This document shows positions 19,718 to 31,312 of a DNA stretch of 64,000 nucleotides, piece by piece. Source of the DNA: Staphylococcus schweitzeri. Lineage in GTDB: Bacteria > Bacillota > Bacilli > Staphylococcales > Staphylococcaceae. The notes under the pieces were generated by a model that was not told the DNA's origin, did not search any database, and was given only the letters and a program-made list of their open reading frames with translations. Each line of letters opens with the position of its first letter. The first letter of the stretch is position 1. The stretch covers positions 12,428 through 76,427 of the forward strand of contig NZ_PPQS01000035.1 in assembly GCF_002902405.1 (NCBI RefSeq). The letters are read 5' to 3'. The translations under genes and the position numbers were made by a program.

Positions 19718-20306
19718 TTATTGTATATTTTTAATTATCGTTGCAGGCCCTTGATTGACAATCGTACTAAAATGCCTTATTAAGTCAACTTTGTCTATAC
19801 GGTTTGGATCTTCTACCCAATGTCTTATCAAAGACAATCCCGCACCTGAAACATAACTCATAAAATAAGAAAATGGTATACCATCAATTTGGTCATGTTC
19901 GTTTTTATATCGTTGTAAATGACACATAATTAAGTCATATAGTTTTTCATGTATATTTGAATCTTTCCCCATACGAAACATCAATTGATAAAATGCGATA
20001 TCTTTCTCTATCATATCTATTAAAACAGTCATAATTTGATGGATGTTATCAGTGGACAACTTAACTGCTTCATTTAAGTTGTCATCATGAATAAAGTCTC
20101 TTATTTCTTCCAACTGCTGATTTTCTAATTTTTCCAGTAAATCATATTTATCATAATAATGCGTATAAAACGTACTACGGTTAACATCAGCTAAATCTGC
20201 AATTTGTTGCACAGTAATCTCTTCTAATTGTTGTTGATGTAAAAGTTCTATAAATGCATTTTTTATTGCAACTTGTGATTTTCTAATACGTCGATCTAAT
20301 AGTCAT
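19718..20306 (-). pseudogene. TetR-family regulator with a frameshift at the start
   Basis: The coding frame reads LDRRIRKSQVAIKNAFIELL followed by the helix-turn-helix (ITVQQIADLADVNRSTFYTHYY) and a TetR C-terminal domain. However, the frame has TGA two codons before the Leu and no ATG, GTG or TTG until a GTG inside the helix-turn-helix (20212). An ATG at 20306 with GGAGG eight bases upstream is one base out of frame and stops after seven codons. A one-base gain or two-base loss at codon 3 would explain this. The divergent CocE-like hydrolase at 20448 is its likely target and may be derepressed. Start from the internal GTG would lose part of the DNA-binding domain. Confidence 0.65.
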
Positions 20307-20447
20307 ATGTATCAATTCCTCCCCAATGATTATTAACAATTATAAACGTTATGTTCATTATCCTACAAATCTCCAACATTGATGATTGGCACCCAATGTT
20401 TACCTGTTTAATATAAGTGATATAAACAAACAGAAAAGGTGATAACA

Positions 20448-22130
20448 ATGAACCAACAATTATTAGGAAATCCAAAATTAACTGTAACTAATGTCAATGA
20501 AGTGAAAGCTGGTATTAACCACATCGTTGTCGACAGTATTCAATATGGAAATCAAGAAATGATTATGGAAAAAGATGTCACTATAGAAATGCGCGATGGC
20601 GAAAAACTATATATTAATATTTTCAGACCGAATAAAGATGGCAAATTCCCTGTAGTAATGTCTGCAGATACTTACGGTAAAGATAATAAGCCTAAAATTA
20701 CAAATATGGGTGCACTCTGGCCAACATTAGGTGCTATTCCGACATCTAGTTTTACACCTGAAGAATCACCTGACCCAGGATTTTGGGTGCCAAATGATTA
20801 TGTCGTAGTTAAAGTTGCATTACGCGGTAGTGACAAATCAAAAGGCGTCTTATCTCCATGGTCAAAAAGAGAAGCGCAAGATTATTACGAAGTGATTGAA
20901 TGGGCAGCGACACAGCCATGGAGTAATGGAAATATCGGGACAAATGGTGTTTCTTATCTTGCAGTGACTCAATGGTGGGTCGCATCATTAAATCCACCAC
21001 ATTTAAAAGCAATGATTCCTTGGGAAGGCTTAAATGATATGTATCGTGAAGTGGCATTCCATGGTGGTATTCCTGATACGGGCTTTTATCGCTTTTGGAT
21101 ACAAGGTATATTTGCGAGATGGACAGATAATCCGAACATTGAAAATTTGATCCAATCACAACAAGAACACCCACTGTTTGATAATTTTTGGAAGCAACGT
21201 CAAGCACCATTACATCAAATTAAAACACCTCTACTAACATGTGCAAGTTGGTCCACACAAGGTTTACACAACCGTGGGTCATTTGAAGGGTTTAAACAAG
21301 CTGCATCAGAGGAAAAATGGCTATATATTCATGGACGTAAAGAATGGGAAAGCTACTACGCTAGAGAGAATCTCGAACGTCAAAAAGCATTCTTTGATTG
21401 TTACCTTAAAGAGGAAAATAATGATTGGAAAGATACACCTCGCGTCATTTACGAAGTCAGAGATCAATTTTACAAAGGTGAATTTAAAACATCATCAGCG
21501 TTTCCTTTACCAAATACCAAGTATACACCTTTATATTTAAATGCTGAGAATCACACATTAAATCATACAAAAATTAGTAGCGAGCATGTGACACAATATG
21601 ACTCTGAAAATAACCAACAAGACGTGCGTTTTAAATATACATTTGACAAAGATACTGAGTTAGTTGGGAACATGAACTTAAAACTATGGGTAAGCACAAC
21701 GGACTCAGATGATATGGATTTATTTGCAGGTATTAAAAAGTTAGATCGACGTGGTAATGAAGTTAACTTCCCTGATTTTAACCATATTGAAAATGGTCAA
21801 GTGTCAACGGGTTGGTTGCGTGTATCACATCGTGAATTAGATCAAGAAAAATCTACAATTGTACAACCATGGCATACACATGAAACAGAATTAAAGTTGT
21901 CACAAGATGAGATTGTACCTGTGGAAATTGAATTGTTACCTTCAGGAACACTATTTAAACAAGGAGAAATATTAGAAGTTGTTGTAAAAGGTAGTGAAAT
22001 TGTAACTGGTAATAGTACACCTGGAATGAAAACACGTTACGAACATGAAGAAACTGTAAATAAAGGCATACACATGATTCATACTGGTGGTAAATATGAT
22101 TCACAATTAATCATTCCTGTAGTTAATTGA
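20448..22130 (+). CDS. CocE/NonD-family serine hydrolase
   Basis: This 560-residue protein has the X-Pro dipeptidyl-peptidase (S15/CocE) layout: an N-terminal alpha/beta hydrolase domain with DGEKLYINIFRP, the nucleophile in GNIGTNGVSYLAVTQWW and a C-terminal jelly-roll domain from about residue 340. Members cleave esters or acyl-Pro bonds; the natural substrate is unknown. The start at 20448 follows AAAAGGTGATAAC. There is no signal peptide, so it should be cytosolic. It is divergent from the frameshifted TetR gene, which suggests control by that regulator. Confidence 0.9.
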   Translation: MNQQLLGNPKLTVTNVNEVKAGINHIVVDSIQYGNQEMIMEKDVTIEMRDGEKLYINIFRPNKDGKFPVVMSADTYGKDNKPKITNMGALWPTLGAIPTSSFTPEESPDPGFWVPNDYVVVKVALRGSDKSKGVLSPWSKREAQDYYEVIEWAATQPWSNGNIGTNGVSYLAVTQWWVASLNPPHLKAMIPWEGLNDMYREVAFHGGIPDTGFYRFWIQGIFARWTDNPNIENLIQSQQEHPLFDNFWKQRQAPLHQIKTPLLTCASWSTQGLHNRGSFEGFKQAASEEKWLYIHGRKEWESYYARENLERQKAFFDCYLKEENNDWKDTPRVIYEVRDQFYKGEFKTSSAFPLPNTKYTPLYLNAENHTLNHTKISSEHVTQYDSENNQQDVRFKYTFDKDTELVGNMNLKLWVSTTDSDDMDLFAGIKKLDRRGNEVNFPDFNHIENGQVSTGWLRVSHRELDQEKSTIVQPWHTHETELKLSQDEIVPVEIELLPSGTLFKQGEILEVVVKGSEIVTGNSTPGMKTRYEHEETVNKGIHMIHTGGKYDSQLIIPVVN

Positions 22131-22290
22131 TATGTGACGTTTACGGTCGCTTTTAATTATAAACAAAATATAAATAAAGCAACTCGAAATAGTGAAAGCA
22201 TTTTATAACAAAAGAAGACCACACACTTGGAATCTTTGATATGCATCCCAAAAGTTGGACTAGAATCTAACTTAATGGGGTGTATTTTTT

Positions 22291-22452
22291 ATGACTAAAC
22301 ATTACAAATTTGAATTAAAAATAGTCCAAGAATACTTAAAAAGTTCATTAAACTATCGTACTTTAACTGAAAAATATAATTTAACTAGTAAAAGAACCAT
22401 TAAAAGATGGATTAATAAGATAGACATAAAAATAAAAACCTCTAATAGATAA
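22291..22452 (+). pseudogene. IS3-family (IS150-like) transposase OrfA remnant
   Basis: The frame reads MTKHYKFELKIVQEYLKSSL, then a helix-turn-helix with RTLTEKYNLTSKRTIKRWI, and stops after 53 codons. This is the N-terminal DNA-binding part of an IS3-group OrfA; the rest of OrfA and all of OrfB with the DDE domain are absent. The preceding 50 bases (CCCAAAAGTTGGACTAGAATC and on to TTAATGGGGTG) look like an insertion-sequence end. It lies between the CocE-like gene and the panD 3' end. Confidence 0.75.
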
Positions 22453-22475
22453 CTACATTGTTATCTATTAAAGGT
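22438..22475. terminator. Hairpin between transposase remnant and panD
   Basis: ACCTCTAATAGATAAC pairs with GTTATCTATTAAAGGT with one mismatch across a six-base loop. It can end transcription from the left and the panBCD transcript on the other strand, where TTTTTATTTT follows. Confidence 0.75.
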
Positions 22476-22497
22476 TTCTAACTTTTACTATTTAATT

Positions 22498-22881
22498 TTA
22501 TAACACTATCGTATTTTCTTTTTCATGAATCATTTCAATAATGACATTGTCTTCATTCATTACTGCTACTTTAGGTGCATGGTTTTTAATTTCTTCTTCA
22601 TTCAACTGTGCATAAGTCATGATTATGACTACATCGCCTACTTCAACAAGTCTTGATGCTGCACCGTTTAAACAAATTTTACCACTACCTCTTTCACCAG
22701 CTATTACGTATGTTTCAAAACGTGCACCATTATTATTATTCACAATGGCTACTTTTTCATTTGGCAAGATGTCTACCGCTTCCAATATATCTGAATCAAT
22801 CGTAATGCTACCTACATAATTTAAATTTGACTCAGTCACTCTTGCTCTATGAATTTTAGCATTCATCATTGTTCTTATCAC
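22498..22881 (-). CDS. panD: Aspartate 1-decarboxylase
   Basis: This 127-residue pyruvoyl enzyme makes beta-alanine from aspartate for pantothenate synthesis. Self-cleavage should occur at Gly24-Ser25 in YVGSITID, leaving a pyruvoyl group on the new N-terminus. Tyr58-type and Arg54-type positions fall in the [10 protein letters not shown] segment. The start is a GTG at 22881 (reads [13 protein letters not shown]), with GGAG nine bases upstream inside the end of panC. It is the last gene of panBCD. Confidence 0.96.
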
Positions 22882-22882
22882 T

Positions 22883-24545
<1,663 letters not shown>

Positions 24546-24617
24546 TGTTATTCAACCTCTTTTTACAGTATTATTAGAAATAGTATAATTAATCTTTTAT
24601 AGAAAGGAAAGAAGAAG

Positions 24618-25469
24618 ATGTTATCAGTCGCGATTATTGGCCCCGGCGCTGTTGGTGCAACAATTGCTTACGAATTGCAACAATCAATACCTAATACAAC
24701 GCTTATCGGGAGACACGCCAAAACAATAACATATTATACTGTACCACATGCACCGGCACAAGACATTACTGTGATGGGTTATGACGATGTAACAAATGTA
24801 TTCGATGTGATCATTGTAGCTGTAAAAACACATCAACTCGCTGACGTTATTCCTCATTTAACACATCTTGCACATGAAGATACGATCATTATTTTAGCTC
24901 AAAATGGGTATGGTCAATTAGAATGTATTCCGTATAAACACGTATATCAAGCAGTTGTTTACATAAGTGGTCAAAAGAAAGGCGATGTTGTTACGCATTT
25001 TAGAGATTATCAATTGCGATTACAAGATAGTACTTTAACTCGTCAATTTAAAGATTTGGTTCAAAATAGTCATATAGATGTTGTATTAGAAGAAAATATA
25101 CAACAAGCTATTTGGTATAAATTGTTAGTAAACTTGGGCATTAATTCTATTACAGCACTTGGCAGGCAGACAGTTGCAATCATGCATAATCCTGAAATAC
25201 GTACACTGTGTAGACAGCTATTACTAGATGGTTGTCGGGTTGCACAGGCTGAAGGTTTAGAATTTTCAGAGCAAACCGTTGATACCATTATGTCCATATA
25301 TCAAGGTTATCCAGACGAAATGGGTACGAGCATGTATTATGATATTATGCATCACCAACCCCTTGAAGTTGAAGCGATTCAAGGATTTATTTATCGACGT
25401 GCACGAGCACATCAACTCGACACACCATACTTAGATACCATTTACAGCTTTTTAAAAGCGTATCAATAA
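24618..25469 (+). CDS. panE: 2-dehydropantoate 2-reductase (ApbA/PanE family)
   Basis: This 283-residue NADPH-dependent reductase has GPGAVGATIAYEL at residues 7-19 for NADPH, the Lys in VAVKTHQ, and the C-terminal domain with the catalytic Lys in WYKLLVNLGINSITAL. It reduces ketopantoate to pantoate, the step between PanB and PanC. Its place next to panBCD, on the opposite strand and 72 bases away, supports this role. S. aureus can also use IlvC-type activity, so the exact share is unknown. Confidence 0.9.
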   Translation: MLSVAIIGPGAVGATIAYELQQSIPNTTLIGRHAKTITYYTVPHAPAQDITVMGYDDVTNVFDVIIVAVKTHQLADVIPHLTHLAHEDTIIILAQNGYGQLECIPYKHVYQAVVYISGQKKGDVVTHFRDYQLRLQDSTLTRQFKDLVQNSHIDVVLEENIQQAIWYKLLVNLGINSITALGRQTVAIMHNPEIRTLCRQLLLDGCRVAQAEGLEFSEQTVDTIMSIYQGYPDEMGTSMYYDIMHHQPLEVEAIQGFIYRRARAHQLDTPYLDTIYSFLKAYQ

Positions 25470-25494
25470 CAATGTTAAACATACGCATATATTA

Positions 25495-25547
25495 AAGACC
25501 TTAACGATGTATTAAGAACCACCTGTTCTTAATATCGTTAAGGTCTT
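25495..25547. terminator. Bidirectional terminator, panE / budA
   Basis: AAGACCTTAACGAT pairs with ATCGTTAAGGTCTT and ATTAAGAAC with GTTCTTAAT, giving a stem of 23 pairs with a two-base bulge. T-rich sequence follows on both sides. Confidence 0.9.
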
Positions 25548-25561
25548 CTTATAATATAGGG

Positions 25562-26266
25562 TTATTCGGCTTCTCTAATTTCTTCAGCCACATCTTTGTA
25601 ATCTATTTTCGTTTTAACAAATGTCTCATTATTTACTGGGAAATGTTGTTGAAATGTTTCAAAGTTTTGAAGTTCAATGATGACATCATCCACTTCAAAG
25701 TCAAGCACATGTCCACCATAACTTCTTTCATCATCCGCAAAATGAATATGGAAACCAGAAGATCCTACACCATGAAATAATTCTGGTGTAAAAAATCCAA
25801 CAACAGTACCACGAATATTTTGCCTTATTTCTTCCGGCTGTCTGCGAGCTGAATCAATCAAACGTGTGTATGGTGGTTGCTGAGCAGGCATCATTCGTAC
25901 ATGCATATGTTTAAATGTGCCATAAATTTTTACAGCTGAAAATAAATTTTCACTTAACATTTCATTTTTAATTTGTGCAAACACATCTTCTTGTGACAGT
26001 TGTTGCAATGAAAAAGTTGTACTTGCTTTAAAATTAGTAATCGATGCATATGGTACTTTCTCATCACCTGTTAACTCTATAAATTGCTTATGTTCATTGG
26101 CATGATATGCCTTTCCATCTAGAAAGATTACTTCTCCATCAGAACCCGTTAACGTTGCAATTCCTAAATTACCATGTTCTAATAGTTCATTAATAGTCGC
26201 TGTTCCTTCTAATAAGCCAGCCATTAACGTACCTAATGTGCCATGTTGATACAAGACATTTGTCAT
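25562..26266 (-). CDS. budA: Alpha-acetolactate decarboxylase
   Basis: This 234-residue enzyme converts acetolactate to acetoin and CO2 and so drains pyruvate to a neutral product. The zinc-binding His positions are in FHIHFADDERSYGGHVLDF near residue 190, and the conserved Arg-rich segment RRQPEEIRQNIRGTVVGFF precedes it. The start at 26266 (MTNVLYQHGTLG) follows GGAGATGG. Another copy of this gene normally sits with acetolactate synthase elsewhere in S. aureus; this one pairs with ldh2, 280 bases upstream on the same strand. Confidence 0.94.
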   Translation of the reverse strand: MTNVLYQHGTLGTLMAGLLEGTATINELLEHGNLGIATLTGSDGEVIFLDGKAYHANEHKQFIELTGDEKVPYASITNFKASTTFSLQQLSQEDVFAQIKNEMLSENLFSAVKIYGTFKHMHVRMMPAQQPPYTRLIDSARRQPEEIRQNIRGTVVGFFTPELFHGVGSSGFHIHFADDERSYGGHVLDFEVDDVIIELQNFETFQQHFPVNNETFVKTKIDYKDVAEEIREAE

Positions 26267-26545
26267 TCGAAAACCATCTCCCATATAGTATTGCTAGTCG
26301 TCATGCTCTAAAATGTACCTCATGTAATATTCCTATCTTATATGGCCAATTACATCTCGATAATTTGTTGCGTGTCATTTATATTTATGAGTCATGATAC
26401 TTTATTCATTTATTATTTTACGTCAAAAGTGTTCTCTCTATCAATGACTGTACAAAAAATGAACCTATCAATGAAACAAATTACTGCAACTTTGATAGAT
26501 TCACTTATCACTAACATATCTATTTTAAAAAAATTTAAATCTGAA

Positions 26546-27505
26546 TTAGTCTTCTAACAAGTATTTAATTGAATCGAATGTATCTTCTAATGTTTTAACA
26601 GATTTGTCGAACAACGCTTGCTCTTCTGCACTTAATGGCATTTCATAAATTTTAACTGCACCATGTTGGTTAACTAATGTTGGTACACCTAGGTAAACAC
26701 CTTTGTGACCACCATATTGACCATCTAATTGTATAGAAACATTTAAGACATTATTTTCATTATTTAAAATGGCTTTTGAAATGCGCATCAATGCTAATGC
26801 AATACCATAGTATGTTGACCCTTTAGCTTGAATAATTTCATAAGCAGCGTCACGTGTATTTACATAAATTTCTTCTGCTTTAGCTTCGCTACCAGTTTGT
26901 TCTTTTAATGTGTCATATACTGAAATACCTGCTACATTTGCTTGTGACCAAACTGCAAGTTCAGTATCACCATGCTCACCAATAATACTAGCGTCAACAC
27001 TTGAAGGTGCAACACCAAGTTCTTGGCTAATTAAATATTGTAAACGTGCACTGTCCAATACAGTACCTGAACCGATAACACGCTCTGCTGGTAATCCAGT
27101 ATATTCTTTTACAAATCTTGTTAAAATGTCTACAGGGTTTGCCGCGATTAAGAAATACCCATCAAAGCCGCTATCCATTACACTCTTAACAATGCTCTTC
27201 ATAATCTTAGTATTTTTTTCAACTAATTGTAAACGAGTTTCACCTGGCTTTTGAGGTGCACCAGCTGTAATAACAACTAAATCTGCATCTTTACAGTCTT
27301 CGTATTCACCTGCTTTCACATCAACTGGTGAAGGACTGTGGACTGTACCATGGTTTAAATCTTGAACATCTGCTTTTACTTTGTCTTTTGCAATGTCAAT
27401 AATTACAAATTCATCAGCAACACCTTGCGTAACCATTGCAAAGGCATAGCTTGATCCTACAGATCCATCTCCGATTAATACAACCTTTTTACCAAATGTT
27501 TTCAT
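26546..27505 (-). CDS. ldh2: L-lactate dehydrogenase 2
   Basis: This 319-residue NAD-dependent enzyme interconverts pyruvate and L-lactate in fermentation. It shows the Rossmann motif [13 protein letters not shown] (12-24), the Arg of the active-site loop in [14 protein letters not shown], and the proton-relay His in [23 protein letters not shown] precedes the ATG. S. aureus carries several ldh genes; Ldh2 is the constitutive one, and the neighbouring quinone-linked enzyme Lqo can reoxidise its product. budA follows on the same strand. Confidence 0.95.
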
Positions 27506-28191
27506 AATTATGTCTCCTAACCTAATTGAATTTATTTTACACGTGACTACACGTAAAAATATCTATGCTGAAATTAAAGATTAACAATTTTATTTTATTA
27601 TAATATTATGCTACCAAATTACAAACATAAAACTGAGATGTAAGCGGAGTCAAATTACACTCTAACGCCAATAAATATTGATATCTCAAGCTTTAGCACG
27701 TAATTTGAAATTTGTGACAATTTTTAGCATTCTAAAATTGCGTAATGACGCTATTTAAAGGCTTTAACAAACTATTGAACTTTCTATTTTTTTCATTTTA
27801 AAAAGGATGGCTATTCGACTTAAATGACTTACTATATAACCTCCTATTTTCCGCCTTACCCTCATCATATTTGATGCACCTTTTTATAGTCAAAGAATTA
27901 CATTTCATACAAACTAGCCAATCAGACATAAACATGAAATTGATTTTAAAAATATAATGCGCAAAATTGTTAGAAAATTAGCAAAAAATACTACTTATTC
28001 ATTTAATATCTGTTATAATCAGTTTTATCATTTAAAAAATCTATGGATGTTATCAAGACAAGTCATTAATACGTAACATAAAGTTGTGATTTTTCAGAAT
28101 TTTTAGACAAAATATTGATTATTTGTGCTATGATATAACATATTAAAAAACACCGTATAGAATTGTTTATGAATGTTTGGGAGGAAAGTTT
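27506..28191. other. 686-base divergent region, ldh2 / amino acid permease
   Basis: There are no convincing genes. ACACGT occurs twice in tandem within 27540-27555, inside TTTTAC...GTAAAA arms (27535-27558), just upstream of ldh2, and may be regulatory. I found no good Rex-type site (TTGTGAA-N4-TTCACAA). The right end holds the permease promoter and a GGGAGGA ribosome site. Confidence 0.4.
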
Positions 28192-29640
28192 ATGGGAAGT
28201 TTTTTCAATAAAATAGCACGAAAAGAGGATCCGGCTATCTATCAAAATAAAGATGGTCATTTAAAGCGTACACTACGGGTGCGTGATTTCTTAGCTTTAG
28301 GTGTAGGAACAATTGTATCGACATCTATCTTTACGCTACCTGGCATTGTTGCTGCACAACATGCAGGACCGGCCGTTGCGTTATCATTCTTACTCGCTGC
28401 TATTGTTGCTGGTTTAGTTGCATTTACTTATGCAGAAATGGCTGCCGCTATGCCATTTGCAGGTTCAGCCTATTCTTGGGTCAATGTATTATTTGGTGAA
28501 TTCTTTGGATGGGTTGCCGGTTGGGCTTTATTAGCTGAATATTTTATCGCCGTGGCCTTTGTTGCATCAGGATTCTCAGCGAATTTACGCGGACTTGTGA
28601 AACCAATTGGCATCGAATTACCAGCAGCATTATCAAATCCATTTGGTACGAATGGCGGTTTTATCGATATTATTGCTGCTATCGTTATTTTATTAACTGC
28701 ATTATTACTATCACGTGGTATGTCAGAAGCAGCACGTATGGAAAATATTTTAGTTATTTTAAAAGTATTAGCTATTATTCTATTTGTAATCGTAGGTTTA
28801 ACAGCAATAAATGTTAGTAACTATGTGCCATTTATTCCAGAACACAAAGTAACTGCTACAGGTGACTTTGGTGGATGGCAAGGCATATATGCTGGTGTTT
28901 CAATGATTTTCTTAGCGTATATCGGTTTCGATTCTATCGCAGCAAACTCAGCAGAAGCACTTGATCCTCAAAAGACAATGCCTAGAGGTATTCTTGGTTC
29001 TTTAAGTATTGCTATCGTATTATTTATTGCTGTAGCACTTGTGTTAGTTGGTATGTTCCATTACTCACAATACGCAAACAATGCTGAACCTGTTGGTTGG
29101 GCATTACGTCAAAGTGGTCATGGTGTTGTAGCAGCTATTGTTCAAGCTATCTCTGTTATCGGTATGTTTACAGCATTAATTGGTATGATGTTAGCAGGCT
29201 CACGTTTACTATATTCCTTTGGACGTGACGGCTTATTACCTTCATGGTTAAGCCACTTAAACGACAAACATTTACCTAATCGCGCACTAGTTATACTTAC
29301 TATTATTGGTGTTTTAATTGGTTCTATGTTCCCATTCGCATTTTTAGCACAATTAATTTCAGCAGGTACACTTGTTGCATTTATGTTCGTTTCATTAGCA
29401 ATGTATCGTTTGAGAAAGCGTGAAGGTAAAGATTTACCAATTCCTGCGTTTAAATCACCTTTATATCCTGTGTTACCAGCAGTTACATTTGTTTTAGTAT
29501 TGCTAGTATTCTGGGGATTAGGATTCGAAGCGAAATTGTACACTTTAATTTGGTTTATTGTTGGTATCATTCTTTATTTAAGTTATGGACTTAGACATTC
29601 TAAGAAAAATGATGTAGCTGAATACCACCCACCAAAATAA
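28192..29640 (+). CDS. APC-family amino acid permease
   Basis: This 482-residue integral membrane protein has about 12 to 13 hydrophobic segments. The APC hallmark is LGVGTIVSTSIFTLPGIVAA in the first segment, with the unwound GxG substrate site, followed by AGPAVALSFLLAAIVAGL. It resembles the cationic amino acid (YfnA/CAT-type) group, but the substrate cannot be read from sequence. The start at 28192 follows TGGGAGGAAAG. A terminator follows and it is a single-gene unit. Confidence 0.9.
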   Translation: MGSFFNKIARKEDPAIYQNKDGHLKRTLRVRDFLALGVGTIVSTSIFTLPGIVAAQHAGPAVALSFLLAAIVAGLVAFTYAEMAAAMPFAGSAYSWVNVLFGEFFGWVAGWALLAEYFIAVAFVASGFSANLRGLVKPIGIELPAALSNPFGTNGGFIDIIAAIVILLTALLLSRGMSEAARMENILVILKVLAIILFVIVGLTAINVSNYVPFIPEHKVTATGDFGGWQGIYAGVSMIFLAYIGFDSIAANSAEALDPQKTMPRGILGSLSIAIVLFIAVALVLVGMFHYSQYANNAEPVGWALRQSGHGVVAAIVQAISVIGMFTALIGMMLAGSRLLYSFGRDGLLPSWLSHLNDKHLPNRALVILTIIGVLIGSMFPFAFLAQLISAGTLVAFMFVSLAMYRLRKREGKDLPIPAFKSPLYPVLPAVTFVLVLLVFWGLGFEAKLYTLIWFIVGIILYLSYGLRHSKKNDVAEYHPPK

Positions 29641-29650
29641 AAATCAAAAA

Positions 29651-29692
29651 AATCATTTCCCATCTGATTAACATCCAGATGCGGAAATGATT
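29651..29692. terminator. Bidirectional terminator, permease / aminotransferase
   Basis: AATCATTTCC pairs with GGAAATGATT, and the inner CATCTG pairs with CAGATG. T runs lie on both sides. Confidence 0.85.
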
Positions 29693-29719
29693 TTTTATTT
29701 TATATTAAGATAATCGCTA

Positions 29720-31057
29720 TTACCAACCTTGTCCAGATATGTCATATTGATCTAAGTTGCCTGTTTCCAAAGCAGTCAGTGCATCTTCTATAGTGTTTAA
29801 CGCCGTGTCTAATTGCTCATATGTTATCACTAATGGCGGTTGGAATCGCAACACATTTCCTGCTACAGCTATAATAACTACGCCATGCTCAAAGCAGTAA
29901 TTACAAATTTTAAGTGCCGCACTGGCATCGCGTGTTTTAAGTATTTTATCAGAAACGATATCAATTCCTATTGTAAGACCTTTACCTCTAACATCGCCAA
30001 CACTATCGAATTGAGTTATCCATCGATCCATTCGTTTTCTTACATATGTTCCTTTATCAGCACTAGCTTGAAGTAATGATTGATCTTCAATCATCTTAAT
30101 AGTTGCTAAAGCAGCTTCACAGCTTACTGGATTGGCACCTGTTGTAAATAAATGTGCAGGCGCTTCTAAACAGTTCATAATCTCTTTGCGTCCAACAATT
30201 GCTGACATAGGCATACCACCAGCTAAAGACTTTCCAAATGTAATTAAATCCGGCGTAAAGTTAAAGTGTGATACAGAACTCCATGTGCCTGTTCGTCCAA
30301 AACCTTGTTGAATATCATCTACTGCGATTAAAATACCATGCTCACGACAAATCTGTTCTAATGTTTCGAAATAACCTGGAACTGGCTCTAAAAGTCCGCC
30401 ATCACCTTGTATCGTTTCAATAACAATACATGCAACTTCTTCAGCGGGTAAATATTTCGCAAACATTTCTTTTAATGGCGCTAAATATTCTTCTATAGTA
30501 TTGGCTTTCGGTTGTTCATACATGCCACGATAATTATCAGGAAATGGAATATGATAAAAACCATTCAAGAGTGGCCCATAATGTTTACGCATATTTAAAC
30601 TAATCGCTGACATAGACAATGCACCAAAGGTTGAACCATGATATGCATTCGTAAAGCTAATGATATATGGGCGCCCAGTATATGCTCTAGCAAATTTAAT
30701 AATACCATCATTTGCATCTGATCCAGTTAAACCAAAGGTTACTCTTTTTTCAAAATCTCCCGGTGCAATTTCACAAAGCTTTTTAGCTAAACGTACCAAA
30801 GGTTCATGGTACATATATGCTGGAGTATAATGTATAAATTTATCTACCTGTGCTTTTATCGCTGCTGTTATTTCTTTAGGTGCATGACCTACATTTTGAG
30901 AACTCGCGCTCGACAACAAATCGATATATGTCTTCCCCTCAATATCAACCAATGTTGCTCCATATCCATGATCAATAACTAATGGATAATATTTAATACG
31001 TCCTGATTTCGCAAAATAATGCTCGTCCTCTTGAATTAATTGGCGTGCTTTACTCAT
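29720..31057 (-). CDS. Class III pyridoxal-phosphate aminotransferase
   Basis: This 445-residue fold-type I enzyme shows FGLTGSDANDGIIKFARAYTGRPYIISFTNAYHG for cofactor binding, the Asp in ILIAVDDIQQGFGRTG, and the Schiff-base Lys in LITFGKSLAGGMPMSA. It resembles 4-aminobutyrate or diaminobutyrate/2-oxoglutarate aminotransferases; the amino donor is not certain. The second of two nearby ATG codons (31057) is best placed after GGAGGGG. It lies convergent to the amino acid permease, so a joint role in amino acid use is possible. Confidence 0.9.
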   Translation of the reverse strand: MSKARQLIQEDEHYFAKSGRIKYYPLVIDHGYGATLVDIEGKTYIDLLSSASSQNVGHAPKEITAAIKAQVDKFIHYTPAYMYHEPLVRLAKKLCEIAPGDFEKRVTFGLTGSDANDGIIKFARAYTGRPYIISFTNAYHGSTFGALSMSAISLNMRKHYGPLLNGFYHIPFPDNYRGMYEQPKANTIEEYLAPLKEMFAKYLPAEEVACIVIETIQGDGGLLEPVPGYFETLEQICREHGILIAVDDIQQGFGRTGTWSSVSHFNFTPDLITFGKSLAGGMPMSAIVGRKEIMNCLEAPAHLFTTGANPVSCEAALATIKMIEDQSLLQASADKGTYVRKRMDRWITQFDSVGDVRGKGLTIGIDIVSDKILKTRDASAALKICNYCFEHGVVIIAVAGNVLRFQPPLVITYEQLDTALNTIEDALTALETGNLDQYDISGQGW

Positions 31058-31312
31058 ATACATTCCCCTCCCAATGACAGTACTTACTCGTAGAACCAGC
31101 TATCTAAAAATGATCATAAAATTCGACTAAGAATTACATTTAAATACTGTCATGCCATTTTGAATACTATCCAATATACTAATAAATTTCAGATTTGTAA
31201 ATATATTCTGATAATTGCGAATTGTATAATCATAATTACCTCTTTGGATATCAACTATTTAATTAGGGAATACAATGAATATATTTCAATTTTACTTTTC
31301 GAGGTGATGTGT

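Noticed and set aside
20809-21210. 133-codon reverse frame inside the CocE-like gene
   Set aside because: It is fully antisense to a well-supported 560-residue hydrolase and shows no domain.
26342-26557. 71-codon + strand frame between budA and ldh2
   Set aside because: It runs into the 3' end of ldh2 on the opposite strand and has no ribosome site; more likely chance.
27506-28191. Rex-type operator upstream of ldh2
   Set aside because: Short TTGTGA-like pieces occur (for example near 27713 and 28083), but none forms the full inverted repeat with TTCACAA at the right spacing.
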